Assembly (NCBI RefSeq): GCF_003991355.1
Contig: NZ_RCSU01000010.1
Location: forward strand, 186,001-250,000
DNA length: 64,000 nucleotides
Direction of reading: 5' to 3'
Source: Pseudoflavitalea rhizosphaerae
GTDB lineage: Bacteria > Bacteroidota > Bacteroidia > Chitinophagales > Chitinophagaceae
Below are positions 33,347-41,588 of the stretch, piece after piece. The first letter of the stretch is position 1. Every line of letters starts with the position of its first letter. The notes under the pieces are model-generated. The model had not been told where the DNA came from, searched no databases, and worked only from the letters and a program-made list of their open reading frames with translations. The position numbers were made by a program, and so were the translations under genes.

Positions 33347-33997
33347 ATGGGAGAAGCCACACTCGATCAACTCAACGCAACGCTGACCATCCACTCCATC
33401 ATCGTCATCTATGGCGATGCCGCCGATCAAACGCTTGCCCGGCAAATGGCAGATGATATCGCTTTTATCTGGAACGAACCGAAAGCCATCGTCAAAATAA
33501 AGGACCATGATTTCCTCCTTCGCTTCCAGATCGAAGGTAGTTACCAACCTGATCTCCCACCGGAATCAGTCTGGTACAACGATAATCCCCGTCTCAACTT
33601 CTTCCGCATCGAAGAATTCAGCAATCTCGATATCTCCTTCGTTGATGGCCTTGGCAGTAACACAGGCTATTTCAAACTCGCCAACCTGAAGCAAACCGCC
33701 ACCACTGCTGCTCACGAGTATGGACATACGCTTGGACTGGAACACCCTACTCACCTCGATATCCGCGGCAAGGGAACACCCGGCATCATGTTCCCTCGTG
33801 GCACAATCTGTGACCCGCAGTTCCAGTACGACCCCAATGCAACACCCGGAGCGAAGGGGGGCACGCTGGACCCGCAATGGCGGAGGGTGTTACTCTCCGA
33901 TGTTGCAGATCTGAAGTTGAATAAACTGGGGTTTGATGAGAATGGAGTTGCGGTTGTGGGGGAGTTTAGTAGTTTATATCATTCAAAGCATGGTTGA
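33347..33997 (+). CDS. Metzincin-type zinc metalloprotease without signal peptide
   Basis: The 216-residue protein contains AAHEYGHTLGLEHPTH, an HExxHxxGxxH-like zinc site (His123, Glu124, His127, His133), followed 15 residues later by a Met-turn candidate (GIMFPRG). That combination defines metzincins (M10/M12-like). The protease domain fills the second half; the first 110 residues are unlike anything I recognise. There is no signal peptide and no transmembrane helix, which is unusual because most metzincins are secreted. It could be cytoplasmic, or exported by a non-Sec route. It is a lone gene flanked by repeats. Substrate unknown. Confidence 0.72.
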   Translation: MGEATLDQLNATLTIHSIIVIYGDAADQTLARQMADDIAFIWNEPKAIVKIKDHDFLLRFQIEGSYQPDLPPESVWYNDNPRLNFFRIEEFSNLDISFVDGLGSNTGYFKLANLKQTATTAAHEYGHTLGLEHPTHLDIRGKGTPGIMFPRGTICDPQFQYDPNATPGAKGGTLDPQWRRVLLSDVADLKLNKLGFDENGVAVVGEFSSLYHSKHG

Positions 33998-34587
33998 GTT
34001 TTATTTGGCTTTGGGTCGGCGAAGGATATGAACGCTGGTTAGGAAACAAACCAGCGCATTTGTAGTGGTATTGGGCTTTGGTTGGTCGGATGTGACTGTG
34101 GTGCCGAGCCAGGCTTTTTCGCTTTTTGTTTCCAGGACCAGCTTATCATATCACTTCGCCTCCAGCACGATAATATTGCAACAGTTTTGGTTGAGGATAT
34201 AATACATTACTAAAACTCCATCAACCGTCAATAGCATTTCACAAAAGCAATATTGTTTTCAACTCGCAGAACAGAAATCAGTAACTCAACACTCCGTCCA
34301 CACATTGCGATCCAGACGTGTAAAAGAGAAAAATAAAAATCAACTCAAATCACCCCCAATTAAAAGCAGTGTGCATTACCTGCCGATTGAACTCCCTGAT
34401 TTTTTTCAAACTACAGAAACAGTTCTTCATCTAAAACACAACAGTCCAATCATCTCAACATTTGAAACAAATGCAAAGAATCTACAACCGAAATAATTGC
34501 ACAAACAAAAAGCACCCAAACAAAAGAAATGTCGCCCTTGCTACCTATCTATCAACACTGATGCACCCGCGACACCATCAGCCGAAG
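33998..34587. other. Gene-poor AT-rich region
   Basis: About 590 bp with no gene I can support. It contains a family 3 palindromic element near 34035-34142 and otherwise A-rich sequence with short, compositionally odd ORFs (Pro/Thr/Lys-rich) that look accidental. It leads into the family 2 element at 34588. Confidence 0.6.
34035..34142. repeat. Imperfect palindromic element, family 3, copy 2
   Basis: CTGGTTAGGAAACAAA at the left and the complement of TTTGTTTCCAGGACCAG at the right form an imperfect inverted repeat about 110 bp apart. GGAAACAAACCAGCGCA is shared almost exactly with the element at 5515-5667, as is the inner CTTTGGT. The family assignment rests on about 35 shared positions and is moderately sure. 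Confidence 0.5.
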
Positions 34588-34719
34588 GGTGTAAAAAACT
34601 CCGGCCTTCAAAACGTAAGCGAAACAGTCCAATAGAATTACCAAACCCCAACCCAACCAACTACAGTCAAATATTTATTCTCCCGCGCCGGTTCGTTTTG
34701 CAGCCGGATTTTTTATACC
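34588..34719. repeat. MITE-like element, family 2, copy A (overlaps the 3' end of the epimerase gene)
   Basis: The 132-bp element ends in imperfect terminal inverted repeats: GGTGTAAAAAACTCCGGC at the left and, reading the complement, GGTATAAAAAATCCGGC at the right. Inside are TTCAAAACGTAAGCGAA and the C/A-rich CCAAACCCCAACCCAACC. It is clearly similar over its whole length to copy B at 56241-56373. Its right part encodes the last residues and stop of the minus-strand epimerase gene. Confidence 0.85.
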
Positions 34720-35637
34720 TATGAGGCTATCTATTGCAACATTGATCGTAGGATACAAAAACTGAAACCCGGCCTTGCTGATCTTAGCGCTGCTGACAGT
34801 GGCGCTTTTCAGCACTTCCACGCTCATTTCGCCGAGCACGATCTTCAGGAGGAATGAAGGCACATTGATAGAAATAAAGAATTTTCCTTTGATCTTTTGG
34901 GCAAGCGTAATAGTGAGGTTTTCATTGGTGGCAGGCTGCGGCGCTACTGCATTGTAGATGCCCTGGAGGTTTTCGTTCTCGATGGCATAGAGATATAGTC
35001 TAGCAGCATCTTCTATGTGGACCCAACTGATCACCTGTCTGCCATTGCCGAGAATGGCGGCGAATCCCATTTTCACAGGCTTCTTGAAGCTGGGGAAGGC
35101 GCCGCTGTGATTACTGAGCACAATGCCCGAACGGAGGATCACCAGGCGCTTACCCATGTCCGTTACTGGCTGGATGCTTTCTTCCCACTCCCTGCAGGTA
35201 GCGCCAAGATATTCTGTATCTGCAGGCGCTTCTTCAGTGAACATGGTTTTGCCGGCAGGACGCAGTTTATCATCGCCATACCAGCCGATGGCGGATGCGC
35301 TGATCACAGCGCGGCATTTATTGGGATTCGATTGCAGCGTTTGAACGATGAGGTTGGCGCTCTTTACACGGCTGTCCAGGATTTCCTGTTTTCTCTTTTT
35401 TGTCCAGCGTTTCTCACCCACATTAGCGCCAGCCAGGTGAACGATCATATCAGCCTGCTGCACAGCTTTGACATCTATAGTACCGGCAGCAGGGTCCCAT
35501 TCGGCATAGGACACAGGGCCTTCGGCGGGCTTTGACCTGCGGGTGAGGATGATCACCTGGTAACCTTTGTTCACCAGCAATTTTGTAAGTGCTGATCCTA
35601 CAAGGCCTGTGCCTCCGGTGATGAGAATAGTTTGCAT
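34675..35637 (-). CDS. TIGR01777 family NAD(P)-dependent epimerase/dehydratase
   Basis: An extended short-chain dehydrogenase (YfcH/SULA-like) of 320 residues. The Rossmann motif is ILITGGTGLVGSALTKLL (about 4-21). Family motifs follow: YAEWDPAAGTID, IVHLAGANVGEKRWTKKRK, SASAIGWYG (catalytic region), CREWEES, and ISWVHIEDAARLYLYAI. Family members normally end at about 300 residues; here the last 14 (GIKNPAAKRTGAGE) and the stop are encoded inside the family 2 repeat, so the native C-terminus was probably replaced. The core is intact, so it is likely functional. Substrate unknown. Confidence 0.9.
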   Translation of the reverse strand: MQTILITGGTGLVGSALTKLLVNKGYQVIILTRRSKPAEGPVSYAEWDPAAGTIDVKAVQQADMIVHLAGANVGEKRWTKKRKQEILDSRVKSANLIVQTLQSNPNKCRAVISASAIGWYGDDKLRPAGKTMFTEEAPADTEYLGATCREWEESIQPVTDMGKRLVILRSGIVLSNHSGAFPSFKKPVKMGFAAILGNGRQVISWVHIEDAARLYLYAIENENLQGIYNAVAPQPATNENLTITLAQKIKGKFFISINVPSFLLKIVLGEMSVEVLKSATVSSAKISKAGFQFLYPTINVAIDSLIGIKNPAAKRTGAGE

Positions 35638-35670
35638 AATCGGGATTTATGTGCCTTTACAAATTTAGTC

Positions 35671-35702
35671 AAAAAAAATCCCTCCCGAGGAATCAGGAGG
35701 GA
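35671..35702 (-). terminator. Terminator of the dcw cluster (after ftsZ)
   Basis: TCCCTCC (35679-35685) and GGAGGGA (35696-35702) pair around a 10-nt loop. On the minus strand eight T follow (35671-35678). It lies 66 bp beyond the ftsZ stop. Confidence 0.85.
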
Positions 35703-35767
35703 AACAACTAAAAACAACAATCGCTGTATTTTAATAGACTTAATACAGGAAAGAGATGAACGATGGA

Positions 35768-37666
35768 TCAATCCGGTTTCTCGCCATCTAAGAATGTATT
35801 GATGGTAGAGATACTGGTTTTATTATTCTCATCATTTTTTACTTCGTAATTACTGTAGAAATTCTCAACACTGCTGATGGTGTTGTACAGTTCAAGATTG
35901 CGGCGGATGTAAGCCGGCACAGTTTCAAACTCATTGTTAGGGTCAGCGCCGTTGATATTGAAACTCAGGTTACGTAACTTCTGAATCCTTTCGGCTGCGC
36001 GACGTTTTTGCTCCTCTGCTTCGTCCAGCATCGCTGGTTCCTCAACAGAAGATGCCATAACAACTGGTGGAGTCTGGTGGGCCCCAGGCACATCCGCCGC
36101 TGGAATATCATCCCGGAACACCAGCTGCATGTCATTGGGATCTTCCTCCCTGACGGGCTTTACAGTGGCTTGGTTCTGGACGGGTTCATTCACAGGCTTA
36201 GTTTGTTTGGAATCTTCAAATGCGGAATCAGCATAAATATTGGATGGTCGCGCGAGAAATCCGCCTGTACTCTGAGACGCAGCAGCGTTGCTAGCTTGCT
36301 GCTGGTTCAATTGGGGAGCAGGTTGGGAAGGTTGCGAAAGTACCCATTCGATCCTTTCCGGCTCATCATTTTTATCCACGGTATTTTTCCCAGGCTCATC
36401 GCTCGTAAAAAGCACAAGCGGAGTGGAGGCCGAAGGAGAATCCATGTCAACCAGTTTCGGTTGCAGCTCCTCTTTGATAGCAGGAGGTTCCCCGGCAATC
36501 ATCTGCGGCTGCACAGGAGGCTCTTCTTTCTTCGGCATGATCACCGATGGCCTGGTGGTGGAAGCTTGCGGCTGTTGTTGCTGCTGCTGTTGACTGGTAA
36601 CAGGAGGAACAGGCGTAACAGGAGGCTCAGGCTGCTGGCTGAGATTGAAGAGGATCTTCTCTTCTTTCTTTGGCTGCGCAGCTTTCCTGGTAAAAGGATC
36701 ACTGTACTCAAAGCCGGTTGCGATGAGCGTGATACCAATCTGGTCTCCCAGTGAATTATCATAACCCAAACCGAGGATCACATCGGTTCCTTCACCGGCC
36801 TGGCTCAGCAGGTGGTTCTGGATAGTGTCAACCTCATCCATCGTGAACTCATGCTCATTCTCGGCGGAGTTGATATTGATGAGGATCCATTTGGCGCCGC
36901 TGATATCGTTGTCGTTCAGCAGTGGCGAGTTGAGCGCTTCTTCGATGGCGCGTTGTGCACGGTCTTCACCGGAGCAGGACGCGTTGCCGAGAATGGCAAC
37001 ACCACCATTACGCATAACCGTACAAACGTCTGCAAAGTCAACGTTGATCTGGCCGGTGCTGTTGATCACATCGGTGATACATTTTGCAGCAGTAGCCAGT
37101 ACATTGTCTGCTTTCGCAAATGCTTCTTTCATCTTCAGGTTACCGAACTGATGACGCAGCTTATCGTTGCTGATCACCAGCAGGGTGTCTACATATTGTT
37201 TCAGGCTCTTGATACCTTCCTCAGACTGGATCTGACGTTTCTTTCCTTCATAAGTGAAAGGAGTGGTAACGATCCCCACAGTGAGGATACCAAGGTCTTT
37301 ACAGATCTTTGAAATGATGGGAGCGCCGCCTGTTCCGGTGCCACCGCCCATACCGGCTGTGATGAATGCCATCTTGGTATTCACTTCCAGTATACGTTTG
37401 ATCTCTTCCAGGCTCTCTTCGGTGGCCTGACGGCCAATATCCGGATTGGCGCCGGCGCCCAAACCTTGTGTAAGGTGGGGACCGAGCTGTACTTTATTGG
37501 GCACTTTGCTTTGCGCAATGGCCTGTGCGTCCGTATTGCAGATGATGAAATTCACTCCTTCAATCTGCTGCTCGAACATATGATTAACGGCATTGCTGCC
37601 GCCACCACCCACACCAATCACTTTGATGATGGATGATTTCTCTTTCGGTAAATCAAAATGAATCAT
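35768..37666 (-). CDS. ftsZ: Cell division protein FtsZ, with long C-terminal linker and tail
   Basis: FtsZ is the tubulin-like GTPase that forms the division ring. From ATG 37666 it has 632 residues, far longer than the usual 380-450. The GTPase core (about 1-330) has IKVIGVGGGGSNAVNHM and the tubulin signature AGMGGGTGTGGAP. A disordered linker of about 240 residues follows, rich in Gln and Pro, with a run of seven Gln. The conserved C-terminal peptide ETVPAYIRRN (about 581-590), which binds FtsA, is followed by 42 extra residues. An upstream ATG at 37714 adds 16 residues of no family similarity. Last gene of the dcw cluster. Confidence 0.97.
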   Translation of the reverse strand: MIHFDLPKEKSSIIKVIGVGGGGSNAVNHMFEQQIEGVNFIICNTDAQAIAQSKVPNKVQLGPHLTQGLGAGANPDIGRQATEESLEEIKRILEVNTKMAFITAGMGGGTGTGGAPIISKICKDLGILTVGIVTTPFTYEGKKRQIQSEEGIKSLKQYVDTLLVISNDKLRHQFGNLKMKEAFAKADNVLATAAKCITDVINSTGQINVDFADVCTVMRNGGVAILGNASCSGEDRAQRAIEEALNSPLLNDNDISGAKWILININSAENEHEFTMDEVDTIQNHLLSQAGEGTDVILGLGYDNSLGDQIGITLIATGFEYSDPFTRKAAQPKKEEKILFNLSQQPEPPVTPVPPVTSQQQQQQQPQASTTRPSVIMPKKEEPPVQPQMIAGEPPAIKEELQPKLVDMDSPSASTPLVLFTSDEPGKNTVDKNDEPERIEWVLSQPSQPAPQLNQQQASNAAASQSTGGFLARPSNIYADSAFEDSKQTKPVNEPVQNQATVKPVREEDPNDMQLVFRDDIPAADVPGAHQTPPVVMASSVEEPAMLDEAEEQKRRAAERIQKLRNLSFNINGADPNNEFETVPAYIRRNLELYNTISSVENFYSNYEVKNDENNKTSISTINTFLDGEKPD

Positions 37667-37764
37667 AGCTTTCGTTTTTTGTCTCACCAGGCCTCGCTTC
37701 ACCTGAAAGCCCATCCGGAGACAGTTTCTAATAATGGGTTAGTAAATGATCGATGGGTTCAGGG

Positions 37765-39144
37765 TTAGAGAGCGTGGTCCTCTTCTTCTTTGAACAGATC
37801 AATGATGCCGTCTTTGAATTTGCCCCAGAAATCTTTGATCCCCTTACGATTCTTTACTTTTTCGGATTGCTCCGGTTCTGCAATTTCTTCAATTGTATCT
37901 TCGATCACAGCTGGCTTCTTCAGTGTTTCAGGAATCTCAACCTTCCTGAACTGATGCTCGAACTGTTTACGGTTGTTCTCGTAATCGCTGTATCCTTTCA
38001 GGATAAGACCGATACAGGTTGAATAAGTTGGTCTGGCCAACTCTTCAATATGACCTGCTGCCAGGTGCTCCGTTGGAAAACCGATGCGGCAGTTCAGTCC
38101 TGTTACATATTCGGTCAGCTGGATCAGGTGACGCAGTTGCGCACCACCACCGGTGAGCACGATACCGCCATTCAGTGTACGGTTATCAAGCCCTACCTGC
38201 TTCAGGTGATAAGTAACAAAGTCCATGATCTCATTCATGCGCGCCTGGATGATATTGGCCAGGTTCTTCACGCTGATCTCTTTGGCAGGCATGCCGCGCA
38301 GACCAGGGATCGTGATGAAGGCATTTGCTTTTGCTTCATTAGCAAGAGCCGAGCCAAACTGCACTTTCATTTGTTCAGCCTGGGTTTTTAAAACGCCGAG
38401 GCCGGTCTTGATATCATTGGTGATATTCTCACCACCGAAAGGAATAACCGCTGTATGTTTCAGGATACCTTCATAGAACACGGCGAGGTCAGTAGTACCA
38501 CCACCAATGTCCACAATGGCAACACCTGCTTCCAGGTCTTCATGTCCCATCACGGCCGCAGCAGAGGCCAGCGGTTGCAGTACCAGGTCTTTTGTATGCA
38601 GTCCGCTTTTTTCAACAGCGCGGTTGATATTGCGGATGGCATTCTTATCACCTGTAATGATATGAAAGTTGGCTCCGATCTTCACACCACCATATCCGAT
38701 CGGGTTGGGGATGTTCTGAAAGTTGTCAACGGTGAATTCCTGCGGGATCACATCGATGATCTGATCACCTGCAGGGATATAAGTTTTGTACTGGTCAGCG
38801 ATGAGCTGGTCGATCTCACGGTGAGTGATCTCTTCTTCCGTGTGCTGGCGTACAATGTCGCCGCGGGTTTGCAGGCTCTTGATATGATGCCCGGCAATAC
38901 CTACGTACACTTCATTGATCTCCAGGTTGGGATTGGAAGCATAGCAGTTATCAAGCGCCATGCGGATGGCCTTGATGGTTTCATCGATGTTCAAAACCTG
39001 ACCGTGCTTCACTCCGTTGGAGTTGGCGCGACCAAACCCAATGATCTCCAGTTTCCCGTACTCGTTCTTTCGACCCGCAATCGCTGCAATCTTCGTCGTG
39101 CCGATGTCCAGCCCGACGATGATGGGTTGTTGCTCATTGTTCAT
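37765..39144 (-). CDS. ftsA: Cell division protein FtsA
   Basis: This actin-like protein tethers FtsZ to the membrane. The 459 residues include phosphate-1 motif VGLDIGTTKIAAIAGRK (about 10-26), the 1C domain, phosphate-2 VAIVDIGGGTTDLAVF and the adenosine motif GGIVLTGGGAQLRH. The C-terminal amphipathic helix IKDFWGKFKDGIIDLFKEEE serves as the membrane-targeting sequence and is preceded by an acidic linker. It lies between ftsQ (52 bp gap) and ftsZ (98 bp to the chosen start). Confidence 0.97.
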   Translation of the reverse strand: MNNEQQPIIVGLDIGTTKIAAIAGRKNEYGKLEIIGFGRANSNGVKHGQVLNIDETIKAIRMALDNCYASNPNLEINEVYVGIAGHHIKSLQTRGDIVRQHTEEEITHREIDQLIADQYKTYIPAGDQIIDVIPQEFTVDNFQNIPNPIGYGGVKIGANFHIITGDKNAIRNINRAVEKSGLHTKDLVLQPLASAAAVMGHEDLEAGVAIVDIGGGTTDLAVFYEGILKHTAVIPFGGENITNDIKTGLGVLKTQAEQMKVQFGSALANEAKANAFITIPGLRGMPAKEISVKNLANIIQARMNEIMDFVTYHLKQVGLDNRTLNGGIVLTGGGAQLRHLIQLTEYVTGLNCRIGFPTEHLAAGHIEELARPTYSTCIGLILKGYSDYENNRKQFEHQFRKVEIPETLKKPAVIEDTIEEIAEPEQSEKVKNRKGIKDFWGKFKDGIIDLFKEEEDHAL

Positions 39145-39196
39145 AATCTATCCTGTTTTTAGTTGTTGTTATTTGATTAGTTGTGTTGTTATTGAT

Positions 39197-40183
39197 TTAA
39201 TGGGAATTGCGTTTTGGCATTACAGCTTTGGGTTTGGTGTCCGTTGAACCTGCCTTGTTGTTCAACTGTTTCGTCGGGGTTTCATAGGACTGGCTTTTCG
39301 AAGGTGGATTTTTCTTGGCTCCGGACTGGTTCTTCCGGTTAGCGGCAGGTCGGGAATCTATGGGTGGTTTTTCGGTGTTTGCGATGGGTATGGGTGCAAC
39401 TGCGGTTCTTCCTCCCCTCACTCCAATCACCTGTCTGTTGAACTGTACGTTGATCCTGCTATAAGTGTCCATCCCGGTTTTGCTGAGTACATCTTTGTAG
39501 AAGATCAGCAGTCTGCGGAATTTTTTTTCAAAGTCCTGTCCATTTCCGAACTCGATCACATGACGTCCGATAGTTGGCATCATTTCAAATTTCCTGTCGG
39601 GCGTAATATCCACCTGCGCAATCTGCGCCATCCAGAGTGGTTCTTTCTGCATGAACCTGCTCATCGTTCTAATATCCGCCATCAGTGTGCTGTCTGCAGT
39701 ATTCAGGCGGGTCTTGTCTGTAGGGAAGCCGGTGAATACAGGCAGCCTGGCAGACAGTTTTGCAGAGAGCGGCAAACGCTTCATAGCTGTGTCTATATAA
39801 AAACTATTGCCGGTAACGGTGAAGATCCTGGCAATCGGTTCGGCCTCTGTGATCAAAACATTCAATTGTCCATTATTATCAAAGAACAGTTGCGCATCGC
39901 GGATCCAGGGATTGTTCTCCATCTGGTTTTCCATAGCGCGCAGATCGAAAGATTTGAGGGAACGGCCCCTGATCACCTTCGATCCGTTATTATTGAGAAT
40001 GGCGAGTACATCATTCTTATCTATAAAGAAATGGTCTCCGCCACCCACTATCCGGATCGTATAACCGCTGCAGGTCTTTTCCTTCTGTATGCTCATGGCT
40101 TTCACTGATAATACTACCACTACTGTTCCGATCACAGACCAGAGCAGGAAAAGCAGTATTTTCTTTTTGTTCACTTTAGCCAT
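39197..40183 (-). CDS. ftsQ: Cell division protein FtsQ
   Basis: A bitopic divisome protein of 328 residues: a short cytoplasmic part, one transmembrane helix (about 9-28), then a POTRA-like domain (about 40-115: DHFFIDKNDVLAILNNNG, then MENNPWIRDAQLFFDNNG). A beta domain follows (to about 250). The C-terminal about 65 residues are low-complexity and basic (PANRKNQSGAKKNPPSKSQS and onward), probably flexible in the periplasm. FtsQ sequences are poorly conserved; the call rests on domain plan and position between murC and ftsA. Confidence 0.93.
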   Translation of the reverse strand: MAKVNKKKILLFLLWSVIGTVVVVLSVKAMSIQKEKTCSGYTIRIVGGGDHFFIDKNDVLAILNNNGSKVIRGRSLKSFDLRAMENQMENNPWIRDAQLFFDNNGQLNVLITEAEPIARIFTVTGNSFYIDTAMKRLPLSAKLSARLPVFTGFPTDKTRLNTADSTLMADIRTMSRFMQKEPLWMAQIAQVDITPDRKFEMMPTIGRHVIEFGNGQDFEKKFRRLLIFYKDVLSKTGMDTYSRINVQFNRQVIGVRGGRTAVAPIPIANTEKPPIDSRPAANRKNQSGAKKNPPSKSQSYETPTKQLNNKAGSTDTKPKAVMPKRNSH

Positions 40184-40198
40184 CGCTACGGTTATTCC

Positions 40199-41563
40199 TT
40201 AATTATCCAATATGGTTTTGATGGGCTGCAGCAGTGTGTCTATATCTCCTGCTCCGGCTGTGATCAATAACCAGTTATCTTTTTTTTGTTGTTTGATGAA
40301 ATCCAGGACCTGCGCCTTTTCCAGGACCTGCTTGTTGGTGATTGTGATCTGGTCAAGGATCAGGTTGCTGGTAACGCCTTCGATCGGTAATTCCCTGGCA
40401 GGGTAAACCGGCAGCAGCACCACTTCATCGGCCAGATCGAGACTTTCGGCAAATTCCTTCGCAAAGTCGCGCGTACGCGTGAACAGGTGCGGCTGGAAGA
40501 TCACGGTGCATTTTTTGTCGGGGAACAATTTTCTTGCCCCGCTGATCAATGCCCTGAGCTCTTCGGGGTGATGCGCGTAATCGTCCACAAACACCTGTGA
40601 AGGTGTTTTGATCATGTACTCGAAACGGCGCTTCACTCCTTTGAAATCCGCAACAGCTGCTTTGATCTTATCGTCTGCAATGCCGAGATGATGTCCGATC
40701 ATGATGGCCGCGATCACATTCTCGATATTATGAAGTCCACCCATGTTCAGGGTGATATCGTTCAAATGCCAGAGGCGGGTTACCACATTAAAATGATAGG
40801 AACCATTCTCCATGCGGATATTCTCTGCGCGTATATCTGCTCCCTGGTCAAGCAGGCTGTAAGTCAGCTGGTGCGTGCTTTCCAGCGCAGCGCTTCTTTT
40901 CAGTCCATGCTTACTGATCATCCATCCTCCCTTCTTCACTCTCCTTGAAAAATCGATATAGGCATCTTCCATGGCCTCAGGTGTTCCGTAGATATCGAGA
41001 TGGTCCGCATCCATGGCGGTGATCACGGCGATATCAGGACTGAGACGAAGGAAGCTTCTGTCGTATTCGTCGGCTTCCACTACACAAACATTACGTTTAT
41101 CGCTCCAGTAATTGCTGTTGTAGTTCACGGCCACGCCACCGAGGAAAGCATTGCAACCATAACCGGTATGACGCAGCAGGTGTGCGATCATAGTGGAAAT
41201 AGTGGTCTTCCCATGCGTGCCGGCCACGCAGATATTGAAAGAGCCTTCCGTGATCACACCCAGCACTTCACTGCGCTTCATCAGCACGTACTTATTATCA
41301 CGGTAAAAATTCAGTTCACTGTGATCTTTCGGAATGGCAGGCGTATACACCACCAGGTCGGCATCTTTCGGCGCCAGTTCCAGGTTATCATCATAGTGAA
41401 CAGGTATATCCTCGGCCACGAGCTGTTTGGTGAGTACGGTCTCCGTTTTATCGTAGCCGCTCACTTGCCTTCCGTGGAATTTGAAATAGCGCGCAATGGC
41501 GCTCATTCCGATACCACCGATGCCGATGAAGTAAACCTTTTTGATGTCTTCCAGTTGAACCAT
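40199..41563 (-). CDS. murC: UDP-N-acetylmuramate--L-alanine ligase
   Basis: MurC adds L-Ala to UDP-MurNAc, the first amino-acid step of cytoplasmic peptidoglycan precursor synthesis. The 454-residue protein shows the N-terminal KVYFIGIGGIGMSAIARYF, the ATP-binding loop VAGTHGKTTISTMIAHLL (about 112-129), the central VVEADEYDRSFLRLSP and the C-terminal DDYAHHPEELRALISGAR. It is followed after 15 bp by ftsQ. Confidence 0.97.
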   Translation of the reverse strand: MVQLEDIKKVYFIGIGGIGMSAIARYFKFHGRQVSGYDKTETVLTKQLVAEDIPVHYDDNLELAPKDADLVVYTPAIPKDHSELNFYRDNKYVLMKRSEVLGVITEGSFNICVAGTHGKTTISTMIAHLLRHTGYGCNAFLGGVAVNYNSNYWSDKRNVCVVEADEYDRSFLRLSPDIAVITAMDADHLDIYGTPEAMEDAYIDFSRRVKKGGWMISKHGLKRSAALESTHQLTYSLLDQGADIRAENIRMENGSYHFNVVTRLWHLNDITLNMGGLHNIENVIAAIMIGHHLGIADDKIKAAVADFKGVKRRFEYMIKTPSQVFVDDYAHHPEELRALISGARKLFPDKKCTVIFQPHLFTRTRDFAKEFAESLDLADEVVLLPVYPARELPIEGVTSNLILDQITITNKQVLEKAQVLDFIKQQKKDNWLLITAGAGDIDTLLQPIKTILDN

Positions 41564-41588
41564 ATCCTTTGGGCGGTTTGTCCGCTGC

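Noticed and set aside
34305-34724. Two plus-strand ORFs of 63 and 75 codons
   Set aside because: A-rich sequence with Pro/Lys/Thr-rich translations, no start signals, and the second runs into the family 2 repeat.
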